Of a stretch of DNA of 64,000 bases, positions 12,085 through 21,830 are shown in pieces. Source of the stretch: Chimonanthus salicifolius (taxonomy: Eukaryota > Streptophyta > Magnoliopsida > Laurales > Calycanthaceae); NCBI GenBank assembly GCA_013350335.1, contig CM023534.1, forward strand, positions 5,237,542 through 5,301,541. The letters run 5' to 3'. The notes under the pieces are model-generated. The model was not told the origin of the DNA. It searched no databases and was given only the letters and a program-made list of their open reading frames with translations. Each line of letters starts with the position of its first letter. The first letter of the stretch is position 1. Both the position numbers and the translations under genes were made by a program.

Positions 12085-15000
12085 GAAAATTTCGTCCCGA
12101 AATTTAGAACAAACCCTACCTTCTTGGCCTGTGAACAAGCCAGGGTACAGCTTCTGCATCGTCGATTCAGGTTCCCACGTCTCATGTTGCACGTCGCGAT
12201 GTTGCCACAGCACTCGCACTAGGGATATAGACTTCCTCCTGAGCTCTTGAGTCTGACGTTCTAGAATCTTGACTGGCGCTTCTTCAAACGTTAAGTCCTC
12301 TGATACCTCAATATCTTCAAAGCTGATCACATGTGACGGGTCAGGCTCATACTTTCTTAACATAGACACGTGGAACGTACTATGCACTCTCTCCAAAGCC
12401 TGAGGAAGATCCAACTGATAGGCCACTTCACCTATCCTCTTCAAGATCTCAAAGGGTCCAACATATCGAGGTGATAGTTTTCCCTTGCGCCCGAACCGCT
12501 GCACTCCATGACGTGGTGCCACACGTAAGAAAACTCGGTCGCCAACTGCAAACTCCAAAGGTCGTCGCCTTTTGTCAGCATAACTCTTTTGTCTGCTCTG
12601 GGCTGTCTTGAGACGCTGTCTGATTACTTCAACTTGCTCTGACGTCTCACGCACTAGATCAGGTCCTAGTAGCGCTTTGTCTCCTACCTCTGTCCAACAA
12701 AGAGGTGACCTGCACGGTCTGCCATACAGAGCCTCGTAGGGTGCCATCTGCACACTGGAGTGATAACTGTTGTTGTAGACGAACTCGATCAAAGGTAAAT
12801 GATCTTCCCAACTTCCCTGCATATCCATCACACAAGCCCTTAGCATATCCTCTAAGGTTTGAATGGTTCTCTCTGACTGACCATCCGTCTGAGGGTGAAA
12901 AGCAGTGCTAAAGCACAGCTTAGTCCCCAACTCCTCTTGCAATCCTTGCCAAAACCTTGACACGAACCTCGGGTCTCTATCAGATACAATGGATACAGGC
13001 ACTCCATGCAATCTGACTATCTCCTTCAAATACAATCTACTTAGAGTAGCCAAGGAATCCGTCTTCTTGATCGGTAGAAAGTGAGCTGACTTCGTCAATC
13101 GATCGACTATTACCCAAATAGCGTCGTTCTTCTTAGGAGACTTAGGAAAACCAGTTACAAAATCCATCGTGATATGCTCCCACTTCCATTCAGCCACTTC
13201 CAAAGGTTGCATCTTTCCACCGGGTCGTTGATGTTCCGCCTTCACTTGTTGACAAGTTAGGCACTTGGACACAAAATCTGCTACCTCGCGCTTCATACCT
13301 TTCCACCAGAAAAGTCGCCGCAAGTCACGATACATCTTTGTACCACCGGGATGCACTGCAAAGCGAGATCGATGAAAGTGATCAAGCACTTTCCTCCTGC
13401 ACTCGTCTGATTTTGGCACGAACAGTCTATCTTTGAAAGTAAGACTTCCGTCTGCTTTGATCTTCCAATCCTCTAAAGTTGCTCCTCCTGAAAGCTGAGT
13501 CGCCAACTCCTTTGCTTCTGGGTCGCTTTGTTGTCCTTCCAACACCAAACTAACTACCTCGGGTTGCAGAACCAAACTATGGATTCTTGCTGACCCGCTT
13601 CCTTCGATCAGCTCCAGATCGTACTCGGACAGAACTTCGAGCATCTTCCATTGCAAGGATGCCATCCTCGCCACGTCGTTATGAGACTTCCTGCTCAAGG
13701 CATCGGCCACCACGTTGGCTTTCCCCGGGTGATAGGAGAGACTGAAGTCATAATCTCCCAAGTACTCCATCCACCTACGCTGCCTCATATTCAAGTCTTT
13801 CTGAGTGAAGATATACTTGAGACTATGGTGATCAGAAAACACATTGAACTTCTCACCATATAAGTAATGTCTCCACAATTTCAACGAGAACACAACAGCT
13901 GCCAACTCCAAATCATGAGTCGGGTAGTTCTGCTCGTGTCCCTTCAATTGCCTGGAACCATAAGCTACTACCTTCCCCTCTTGCATCAGCACACAACCCA
14001 AACCAAACTTGGACGCGTCGCAATAAACATCGTAACCTCGTCCTTGCTCGGGTATCACTAACACTGGAGACGTCGTCAACTTCTCCTTCAGTTCCTGAAA
14101 TGCTTTCTCACAAGCTTCGCTCCACTCGAACTTGACGTTCTTCCTCGTCAGCCGAGTCATCGGTACCGCGATCTGAGAGAAGTGCGGGATAAACTTTCGG
14201 TAATATCCTGCTAATCCCAGAAAGCTCCGGATCTCGAACACGCTCTTGGGACTCTCCCAAGTCTTCACGGTCTCTACCTTTGCTGGATCTACCGAGATTC
14301 CTCCTGGAGACGCTACATGTCCCAGAAATTGCACTTGAGTCAACCAAAACTCACACTTGCTCAGCTTAGCAAACAGCTGATGCTCCCGAAGAGTCTGAAG
14401 AACAATCCGCAGATGACGCTCATGCTCCTCTTCTGATGACGAATAGATCAAGATATCGTCGATGAAGACTATCACGAACTCTCGCAGATACGGTCGAAAC
14501 ACCCGATTCATCAAGTCCATGAACATGGCTGGTGCGTTCGTCAAACCGAAAGGCATCACAACAAACTCGTACAAGCCGTACTGCGTCCGAAAAGCAGTCT
14601 TTGGAATGTCTTCCTCTCGAATTCGCAACTGATGGTAACCCGATCTCAAATCGATCTTTGAAAAACACTCCGATCCCCTCAAAAGATCAAAGAGGTCATC
14701 TATTCTAGGCAACGGATACTTATTCTTAATAGTTACCTGGTTAAGCCGCCGGTAATCTATACACATCCTCATCGATCCATCCTTCTTCTTCACAAAGAGA
14801 GCAGGTGCGCCCCACGGCGAGTTGCTCTGACGGATAAAACCAAGACTAAGAAGCTCTTCTACCTGCGTAGCTAGCTCTCTCTGCTCTGCCGGCGCCATCC
14901 GATAAGGTGCCATGGAAATTGGAGATGTTCCTGGCTGTAGGTCTATAACAAACTCTATCTCTCGGCGTGGAGGTAGCCCAGCCAACTGGTCAGGAAAAAC

Positions 15001-16635
15001 ATCCATAAACTCACACACCACCCGAGGAGCAACAGACCCTACACCACCTACATCTTCCCAACCCATGCTTGCCACCACACCACCGGGATACGCCCTAAGG
15101 CCAGAGAAAGTGACTCTCATCCTTTCATAGGGTATCAACTTCTCAACAAACCTCTCACCGGTTGAGGAGACCCCATGAATCCTCTTCTGAGGGCAGTCTA
15201 TCAAGACTCCAAAAACAGACATCCAATCCACACCAAGGATGATGTCAAAGTCCGTCATTTCCAGAACTAGAAAATCATAAGACAACTCCACTCCGCTAAT
15301 CTTCAAAACGCAAGATCTACACTCTTGGTTTGCCAAAGCCTTCTTACCCAAAGGTGAAACTACCATTAGCGGGTTAACTACTTCTACAGGTTTCAAACCC
15401 AATCTAACACAACAAGTTCTAGAGATAAAGGAATGCGAAGCACCGGTATCAAACAACACTCGAGCCAAAAGACTGAAAAGATGAAGGGTACCTTCCATCA
15501 CTGCGTTCTCCATTGGTTCCTCCTTCTGAGTCCCTAAAGAGTAGACTCTCCCTTGAGGACGCCCTCGTCCTCTCCCCTGATCGCTCCGAGGTGGTCCGTT
15601 CCTCGGTGTCGCTGATCCTCTGGAAGCCTGCTGAGAACCTCTGCCGACAGATGGCTGCACCACAGAGTAGGAAACTCCTGCGCCTTGTGAAGGTGCCGCT
15701 TTACCAGAAAAAGGACAATCCTTGAACAGGTGCCCGGTTTGCTTGCAGTGAAAACAAGCTCTCTCTCCTTTGGATTGACAGAATCTAGAAGTATGCCCTG
15801 GCTGATTGCAGGTGTAGCATACGATTGGCCGAGAGTCGGACCGACTGGACTGGCCCACACTAGGTTGGCTCTTCCTGAAGAAAGGCCTCTTCTGCTGATT
15901 GAACCTTGCCTTCTTGTTAGAAGAAGGTTTCTGAGAGCTGTCAGTGCTCCGGTTGATAGAGTCAACCGCTTCCACCTTCGAAGCGCGCTCGATGATCTCC
16001 TCCAGAGTGTTGAACACTAGGCCGGCCACTTGCCGCTGCAGGAAGGGTCTGAGTCCGTTCTCGAAATGCTGGATCTTCTCCTCCTCATTGGCTGCAATCC
16101 ACGGCACAAACTGCATCAGGTCGATGTAGCGCATGGCATACTGTGCCACTGTATCTGAACCCTGCTGAATGTTGAGGAACTCTCTCTTCCTTGCCTCCTT
16201 CACCGTCTTTGGAAAGTAACGGGCCAGAAAGGTTGCAGAAAACTCCTCCCAAGTCATCGGCTCGTGATTACGAACCAAGCTCTTCGCCTCCCACCATTCG
16301 TAGGTGTTCCCTTCGAGCTGATAAGTCGCCAAGGTCACACGTAAATCATCGGCGATTGCTAGGGTATTGAGGATTCGGCTAATCTGGGTTAGCCAGTTCC
16401 TCGCAGCGCTGGGGTCTTCTGTTCCCGAGAAGCTAGTCGGGTTCAGACGTTTGAACTCTTTCAGAGCCGAGGTGGCTCTCTCCTCTGGCGTTTGGACTGG
16501 CGGACGTCGCATATTTTCAGCTATCTGCTGAAATGCTTCAACCGCCGCTCGTATCGCCTCATTGGGTAGGTCACGGGGTGGAAGACCAGTCCTCCTCCCA
16601 CGAAAGTTGGCTCGGTTTGCGTTAGGTCCTGACAT
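12079..16635 (-). CDS. Gag-Pol polyprotein of the gypsy element
   Basis: One uninterrupted 1518-residue ORF starting at ATG 16635. It encodes the capsid and enzymes for retrotransposition. Domains: Gag about 60-225; two CCHC zinc knuckles at 273-286 ([14 protein letters not shown]) and 294-307; aspartic protease with DTGAS at 396-400; reverse transcriptase about 560-740 with the catalytic FIDD box at 724-727; RNase H with D873, E910, D935 and D978; integrase HHCC zinc finger about 1088-1128 and catalytic D1158, D1219 and E1255 (35 residues between the last two). The C-terminus resembles a degenerate chromodomain. Gag and Pol share one frame, so no frameshift is needed. All catalytic residues are present, and no stop or frameshift is visible. 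Confidence 0.97.
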   Translation of the reverse strand: MSGPNANRANFRGRRTGLPPRDLPNEAIRAAVEAFQQIAENMRRPPVQTPEERATSALKEFKRLNPTSFSGTEDPSAARNWLTQISRILNTLAIADDLRVTLATYQLEGNTYEWWEAKSLVRNHEPMTWEEFSATFLARYFPKTVKEARKREFLNIQQGSDTVAQYAMRYIDLMQFVPWIAANEEEKIQHFENGLRPFLQRQVAGLVFNTLEEIIERASKVEAVDSINRSTDSSQKPSSNKKARFNQQKRPFFRKSQPSVGQSSRSDSRPIVCYTCNQPGHTSRFCQSKGERACFHCKQTGHLFKDCPFSGKAAPSQGAGVSYSVVQPSVGRGSQQASRGSATPRNGPPRSDQGRGRGRPQGRVYSLGTQKEEPMENAVMEGTLHLFSLLARVLFDTGASHSFISRTCCVRLGLKPVEVVNPLMVVSPLGKKALANQECRSCVLKISGVELSYDFLVLEMTDFDIILGVDWMSVFGVLIDCPQKRIHGVSSTGERFVEKLIPYERMRVTFSGLRAYPGGVVASMGWEDVGGVGSVAPRVVCEFMDVFPDQLAGLPPRREIEFVIDLQPGTSPISMAPYRMAPAEQRELATQVEELLSLGFIRQSNSPWGAPALFVKKKDGSMRMCIDYRRLNQVTIKNKYPLPRIDDLFDLLRGSECFSKIDLRSGYHQLRIREEDIPKTAFRTQYGLYEFVVMPFGLTNAPAMFMDLMNRVFRPYLREFVIVFIDDILIYSSSEEEHERHLRIVLQTLREHQLFAKLSKCEFWLTQVQFLGHVASPGGISVDPAKVETVKTWESPKSVFEIRSFLGLAGYYRKFIPHFSQIAVPMTRLTRKNVKFEWSEACEKAFQELKEKLTTSPVLVIPEQGRGYDVYCDASKFGLGCVLMQEGKVVAYGSRQLKGHEQNYPTHDLELAAVVFSLKLWRHYLYGEKFNVFSDHHSLKYIFTQKDLNMRQRRWMEYLGDYDFSLSYHPGKANVVADALSRKSHNDVARMASLQWKMLEVLSEYDLELIEGSGSARIHSLVLQPEVVSLVLEGQQSDPEAKELATQLSGGATLEDWKIKADGSLTFKDRLFVPKSDECRRKVLDHFHRSRFAVHPGGTKMYRDLRRLFWWKGMKREVADFVSKCLTCQQVKAEHQRPGGKMQPLEVAEWKWEHITMDFVTGFPKSPKKNDAIWVIVDRLTKSAHFLPIKKTDSLATLSRLYLKEIVRLHGVPVSIVSDRDPRFVSRFWQGLQEELGTKLCFSTAFHPQTDGQSERTIQTLEDMLRACVMDMQGSWEDHLPLIEFVYNNSYHSSVQMAPYEALYGRPCRSPLCWTEVGDKALLGPDLVRETSEQVEVIRQRLKTAQSRQKSYADKRRRPLEFAVGDRVFLRVAPRHGVQRFGRKGKLSPRYVGPFEILKRIGEVAYQLDLPQALERVHSTFHVSMLRKYEPDPSHVISFEDIEVSEDLTFEEAPVKILERQTQELRRKSISLVRVLWQHRDVQHETWEPESTMQKLYPGLFTGQEGRVCSKFRDEIFF

Positions 16636-16840
16636 CTGTTATTTACACTTGTAAATATCATTAACCAAATTTTAAAATTTTTATCAAAGTAGAAGACACA
16701 AGTTGTAACAATTTCAATTAGAATTCATTCAACAATTTCAATACAAGTACAAAGGTTAGTAGGGTGTAAAAACCCTTTAAAATAACAAAACTTAACCCTT
16801 ATAAGACAAAACTCCCTGATGCCCCCTAACAATGATTGAT

Positions 16841-17341
16841 CTAATTCCCTGAAAAAGATCCTTCTTCACCACCAAAATAATAAAAGTTATCCGGGCAGGT
16901 CTCAGATTTGTGCCCGTACACCCCACAAGTTAAACAGGGTATGATCCCCGGTCCTCCTACATAAGGACAATTGGTTCTGGCATTTCCATGTCCGCGGAGT
17001 CCGCAAACAGGGCAAATGACACTGGGTGGATAGGGGCAATAGATGAAATTGTGCCCTGCCTGATTGCAGAGCTCACACATCTCATCTTGATATTCGTCCA
17101 ATGGCGGAGTAGCCGGAACATACTCGGGTGATCCATTCTCCCCCACCGACTCCTCAGGAATTGGGACATCTCCCTCTTCCTCCTCAGGTTCAGCACCCAC
17201 GTGGTATTCGGGGGATGCCACTACTACCTCCTCCCTAGGTGCAACCTCATCGAAACTTGGCGCACCGGAGTCATCTCCAGAATCTATGACGATAGGGTCG
17301 CTAGGTGTCCCCTGGAAGTATTCGGTATTATTGCTTGACAT
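16841..17341 (-). CDS. Extra sense ORF upstream of gag: acidic three-zinc-knuckle protein
   Basis: A 166-residue ORF lies between the primer-binding site and gag, in the same orientation. ATG is at 17341 and the stop is 205 nt before the gag ATG. The first 85 residues are strongly acidic (an EEEEGDVPIPEE stretch). Three CCHC-type knuckles follow: residues 89-102 (CELCNQAGHNFIYC), 110-125 (a variant with six residues between His and the last Cys) and 136-149 (CLTCGVYGHKSETC). The tail is short and acidic with aromatic residues. I do not recognise a named family. The knuckles suggest nucleic-acid binding and resemble the Gag nucleocapsid type, so it may be a duplicated or captured Gag-like module. 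It would be the first ORF on the full-length RNA, so gag translation needs leaky scanning, reinitiation or splicing. Confidence 0.75.
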   Translation of the reverse strand: MSSNNTEYFQGTPSDPIVIDSGDDSGAPSFDEVAPREEVVVASPEYHVGAEPEEEEGDVPIPEESVGENGSPEYVPATPPLDEYQDEMCELCNQAGHNFIYCPYPPSVICPVCGLRGHGNARTNCPYVGGPGIIPCLTCGVYGHKSETCPDNFYYFGGEEGSFSGN

Positions 17342-17443
17342 ATCTGTATCACCAAACAAGGAAATGTCAATACAATAACAACACTAGGGCAAAAACAATT
17401 CTAACTAGGTAGTAACCCATCACAGTCCTAGAGTTGAACCTAC

Positions 17444-17455
17444 GCTCTGATACCA
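17444..17455 (-). promoter_or_regulatory. Primer-binding site (initiator-Met tRNA)
   Basis: In element orientation this reads TGGTATCAGAGC, complementary to the 3' end of plant initiator methionine tRNA. It lies 3 nt inside the 5' LTR. It primes minus-strand DNA synthesis. Confidence 0.93.
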
Positions 17456-17458
17456 AGC

Positions 17459-20400
17459 TGTCACGCCCCGACCCGACCAGTGGGCCCGAAACGCGACTGA
17501 TTTTTTTTTTTTTTGAAAGGAAAGTAAACTAATCCACAAGCACTCTTACTGGGCCGGATCAACAGTTAGGCCCAGCGGTTACACATCAGCCCGCTAAGAG
17601 GACTCAAACATGTACCATATGCATGCCCCAAAGACATAGCAAAACAACACAATAACATCCACTAATAAGATCAAACAAATATTAACATTGATAAATCAAT
17701 CCATAACATCGTCTCAAATGGCAACATAGCCGATTACAATAGTCAAATACAAATTAAGTACCACATCCAGTACTTAATACAAAAATAACGGTTCCGAGAA
17801 CCAACAGAAAGAGATCAGGGCATTCCGCTCCGGGGGAATCCCAAAACACTGCCTTGGCTCAAACGCCCTAAGTTTGAAAGAGAGGGTCCTCCTCCTCGGG
17901 TTCATCGCCTGAAAGGTGAGTGGTGTGAGCTAACAAGCCCAGTGAAGGATAATTAACAGTGCACATTAAGCAAATAGTAAAACAGGTTAACAACAGTTAA
18001 TATCACATGCTTGATAACAGTAAGCATAATCTCAAATAAGATAATAACATCATCAACTATCAATCACTGCCTTTATCCACCGTAACGCCTGCCGACTACA
18101 CTGAGACCAGTATTAAGTCCCGACACGGTCAAAATACATCCTTGCAAGTACATCTCCGGCTCTTAAACGTAACCGGTACTGACATCCTCAAGTCAGCAAC
18201 TGACGACAGCATGGTCCGCCCATGGTCCAGTAGACATAAACCATCTCTCATATGGCCGATATTGGTTCAATAGCCCAGGTACGTAGAAGCAGTCTTACAT
18301 ACACATACGGTCAACACCGTAATATCAAATAATCACAGCACTCTTACCATAGTGCATTATGTATCGGCACATGAGTGGGTTCGTCAAAATCGAAACCACT
18401 CATTGCTCAAAATAACACCTGTTTACAAAATCTGCAGAGTTAAGTTCCCTCACCGTGATTGTGTGGTTTCGCGGTCTCTGTCAAACAACATACAAGTGCT
18501 CAATCAATATACATAACAAATACGTACATATACGTAGAATTTGGAAATCATATATTTTCCTACAAAATATCCGGGTTTAATGGAATGAGTCTCCTATTTG
18601 GTTTCTATCCTCTTTAAATCATCCACAAGATAATAATATAATAAACATAAGGGGCTCAGTCCAAACTCATATTGTCTTCTGGGCATTGACCAGATTGACT
18701 TATTGAGTAAGGTCTAGATCCTCGGGTCACTTCTCGGTTGTCTTCTGGATAGGACCAGAGCTGACATTTTGAGTAGGCCTCGAGGTCACTCAGTGCCCGA
18801 CTATAGTGTCGTCCTGAAAGTGAATCACTCAGTTCCCGACTAGTGTCGGACTGAAAGCGTATACGATAGTATTTACACTATAAATAATAAGAGGAAAAAG
18901 GGTTAGTACAATTTTAATTAACAAGGGGGGTATAAATCATCACAATAATCAAACACATTAGATAAATAATAATCAAGATTAAAACTGTAATCAAACAATA
19001 TTTTATCATTTTTCAAAACAGTGTTCCTCGGAGCATTACTTCGGAACTTGGGTCAGTGGCTTCGGATCATCCGAACCACATAAAACTGAGTCACTGGCCT
19101 CGGAACTCGGGGCCTGACTTCGGATCGTCCGAAGAGTGGGTCTCGGACCGTCCGAAGTCCATCCGAACAGGAAGAACAGAAAACAGAGGTCTCGGTGGGT
19201 CGGCAATGCTCGGAACGTCCGAAACTTGGGTTCGGACCTTCCGAGATGGCTCGGTCCTTCCGAAAAGGGTCTGGCTCACCTCGGACGGACTGGGCTTCGG
19301 ATTGAAGCTCGGAACGTCCGAGGGTCACTGCTCGGACCGTCCGAAGATCGGCTCTCGGACCTTCCGAGAGTCGTCTTCTCCAACTGTCTTCAACAGTAGA
19401 CAGTCATGGCGGAAAACAGGGTGAAATGCGATTCCAGAAAGGGAGGGCTTCCTGGATTCGTTTTTCACATCCGTCTGGTCTGATGGACTCCTCTGAGAGT
19501 CCTCTTTCCATAGGGAGAGGTTTGGAGCTCAAAAGCTCAAAGGGTCATCCGATTTTAAGGGTAAATCCTCACGGGTACATGAAACCCATGGTTTTCCTTA
19601 AAATTTAAAACTGGTTTTTCTCAGTGAAAACAAGGTCAAAATCTGATTTTCTTGATTCTAAATCGGTTAGAATTTAAAAAGGAATGCAATGGATACCTTG
19701 GTTTTGATTCCTGGGTTGAAATTCAGATTTTTGAAAATCTTTCCTTAAGCTTACTGTTACTGAAAAACAGCAGCTCAGGGTCGGTCGGTCGGAAATCAAA
19801 CAGAGAGCAGAGAAGAGAAGAATTGCTGGGATTTGAAACGGAAGAAGGGGCTTGAATTTATAGGCTCCTCTCGCCGGAAAATCGGCTGAAATCCGATGGG
19901 ACGGGACGGCAGAAGGTGATGATCACCGCCGAACGGCCAGTGCACGCGGCATGGCGTGTGCAGGCTGTTATGGTTTTGCAGATCAGTCCCCAATTATTTC
20001 CCAATTTGCAGAAAGGGTCTGGTTTAAGAAATTTTGATTTTTAAAACTAAAAGTACTAATTTAAGACCTCAAAAACTTAATCCAACCTTACAGATGGGTT
20101 GGGTTTTTAAACCCTAGGTCACCATAGAAATTTCAGTTTTTATCTCTTAATAAAATCCTTTGATTTAAACAAAAATCACATTTTACCCATAATTACTTAA
20201 TTAAACAAATGTAAAAATAACTAATTTGTAGATCTTATTTTGAGATGAGATGAAATATCTAGTTCATTATTACAATGGTCTAACACCCAATACCATTTTC
20301 AAAATTTATCTCTTTCCCGAAAATATTTAAAATAATTAAAACTCTCTTTCGGGGTTCCGACGGTTGATAAATAAATATTATTTTCTGAAACTAAATCATT

Positions 20401-20669
20401 TTGAAATAATAAATGCAAATCATTCCATAAGGAGAGTATTATTCACCAATAAAGATCATCAAATCACACAATTTAGAGAAATAATCACAACAAGCGGCAA
20501 ATTACCAAAATACCCCTCCAGCTGAACGGGCTGGATCTCTGAGCTCACGAGCTCGGATTGGGCCAAACTTGGGCTTTCCTCGAAGCCCTGACCAAAAAAA
20601 TCCTCTAGATTAACCGGTTAAACACGGAAATTAAGCTAAAACACTCCTAATCCGGGGCAGGGTATTACA
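17459..20669 (-). repeat. 5' LTR of the gypsy element
   Basis: This 3211-bp copy has the same termini as the 3' LTR and is shorter by one A in a CACAAATAATC/CACAATAATC indel near 18940. In element orientation it is the promoter-bearing LTR. The primer-binding site follows it after 3 nt. The flank at 20670-20674 is AATCT, matching the duplication left of the other LTR. Confidence 0.97.
19062..19367. repeat. Array of nine 13-nt palindromes in the 5' LTR
   Basis: This is the twin of the 10461-10766 array, offset by 8601 bp, with all nine palindromes present. I saw no substitution between the two arrays in this interval. Confidence 0.85.
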
Positions 20670-20674
20670 AATCT
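20670..20674. repeat. Target-site duplication AATCT (right copy)
   Basis: This exact copy of the left AATCT follows the LTR terminus GGTATTACA. The two copies show that both ends belong to one insertion event and that no deletion or recombination has occurred since. Confidence 0.93.
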
Positions 20675-21690
20675 CTTCAACGTATAATTGTGCGATTGAT
20701 CCCTCGAACACGAACGACGGAAGATGCTGTAAACATGAATCAATTACACGATTCTGAACACGAACAACGGAAGATGCTGTAAACATGAATCAATTGACTC
20801 ATGTTTATTTACGCTACCGTAACGCATTGAAAATTTCTTTTAAAACTTTAAAGTTATTTTTTAAACACTTTGTATTTTCAAAATTTCTCAAATTGAATAT
20901 CCGGACTAATTACGATAACCTGATAAAAATATTTTAAAACTTTAAGGTCTTTTGACATTCCCAAATACTTAAAACAAAGTGTTTTACAAATAAGGGTATC
21001 TCTCAGCTGTGCTGAGAACACATTTGGGAGTGTCAAAAAACCTTGAAGTCTTAAAGTATTTTCATTAGGTTATCGTAATTAGTCTGGATATTTAATTTGA
21101 GAAATTTAAAAATACATAGTACTTAAAAAATAACGGTCCATATTGCCGATGCTCGCATAGTGCATTAGTTAAATAATAAAATCTTCTGTTATTTTTTAAG
21201 CACTATGTATTTCTAAAATTTCTCAAATTAAATATCCAAACTAATTACGATAACCTGATAAAAATACTTTAAGACTTTAAGGTCTTTTGATACTCCCAAA
21301 TATATTTTTGGCACAGCCGAGGAATACCCTTATTTGTAAAATACTCTGTTTTAAGTGTTTGGGAGTGTCAAAAGACATTGAAGTCTTAAAGTATTTTTAT
21401 CAGGCTATCGTAATTAGTACGGATATTCAATTTGAGAAGTTTTGAAAATACACAATGTTTAAAAAATAACTTTAAACTTTTAAAGGAAATTTTCTATCTT
21501 AATGTAGCGTAAATAAACATGAATCCATCGCAGGAATCATGCGATGGATTCATGTTTACGGCATCTTCCGTCATTCGTGTTGGAATCGTGCGATTGATTG
21601 ATGTTTACGGCATCTTCTGTCGTTCGTGTTCGAGGGATCAATTACACGATCCCATGGAATCAATCACACGATTCTATATAGAAGGGATCG
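20675..21690. repeat. Nested inverted-repeat core of the foldback element
   Basis: Four related arms alternate in orientation, at about 20870-20980, 21025-21125 (inverted), 21185-21300 and 21345-21460 (inverted). Shared words include CTAATTACGATAACCTGATAA and TTTAAGGTCTTTTGA, with their reverse complements. The two hairpins so formed are enclosed by an outer inverted repeat built from a duplicated unit (ACGGAAGATGCTGTAAACAT twice on the left, its complement twice on the right near 21550-21630). The centre lies near 21140-21170. Confidence 0.8.
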
Positions 21691-21830
21691 ATGGATTGAA
21701 GTGAAAATGAATTGTTTGTTCAATCGATCGATTCCATGTGGAAGGGCAAAAATGTAATTTCTACTTAAAAATTGAAATTCGGTATCTGCTGACAGATTTC
21801 AGAGGTGTCTAAATACCGAGCTTTAAATAT

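Larger units (their letters stand above)
8857..20669 (-). mobile_element. Full-length Ty3/gypsy LTR retrotransposon, probable Tekay/Del-type chromovirus
   Basis: An 11.8-kb element on the minus strand. It has two nearly identical 3.2-kb LTRs, a 5-bp target-site duplication AATCT (8852-8856 and 20670-20674), an initiator-Met tRNA primer-binding site, a polypurine tract, an intact 1518-codon gag-pol and an extra upstream ORF. The domain order protease, reverse transcriptase, RNase H, integrase defines Ty3/gypsy. The long LTRs and the degenerate chromodomain-like C-terminus ([13 protein letters not shown] then [16 protein letters not shown]) suggest a Tekay/Del-like chromovirus; the lineage is an inference. 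Intact coding capacity and near-identical LTRs suggest it is young and perhaps autonomous. Confidence 0.95.
8723..21822. mobile_element. Foldback (long inverted repeat) element, split by an LTR retrotransposon
   Basis: The left end (8723-8856) and the right end (about 21690-21822) are inverted copies. For example ATTTAGACACC, GTCAGCAG, GAATTTCAATTTTTAAGT and TGGAATCGA occur on the left and as reverse complements on the right. Removing the nested retrotransposon and one copy of its AATCT duplication leaves about 1.28 kb that is almost entirely inverted repeat. Flanking 8-mers TTAAGTAT (8715-8722) and TTAAATAT (21823-21830) may be an imperfect target-site duplication. No transposase is present, so it is non-autonomous. 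The TSD length would suit hAT and the long arms would suit a Mutator-like or Foldback element; the superfamily is not settled. Confidence 0.75.

Noticed and set aside
15534..15965. 143-codon minus-strand ORF within gag
   Set aside because: It is a shifted-frame shadow of the gag-pol ORF on the same strand.
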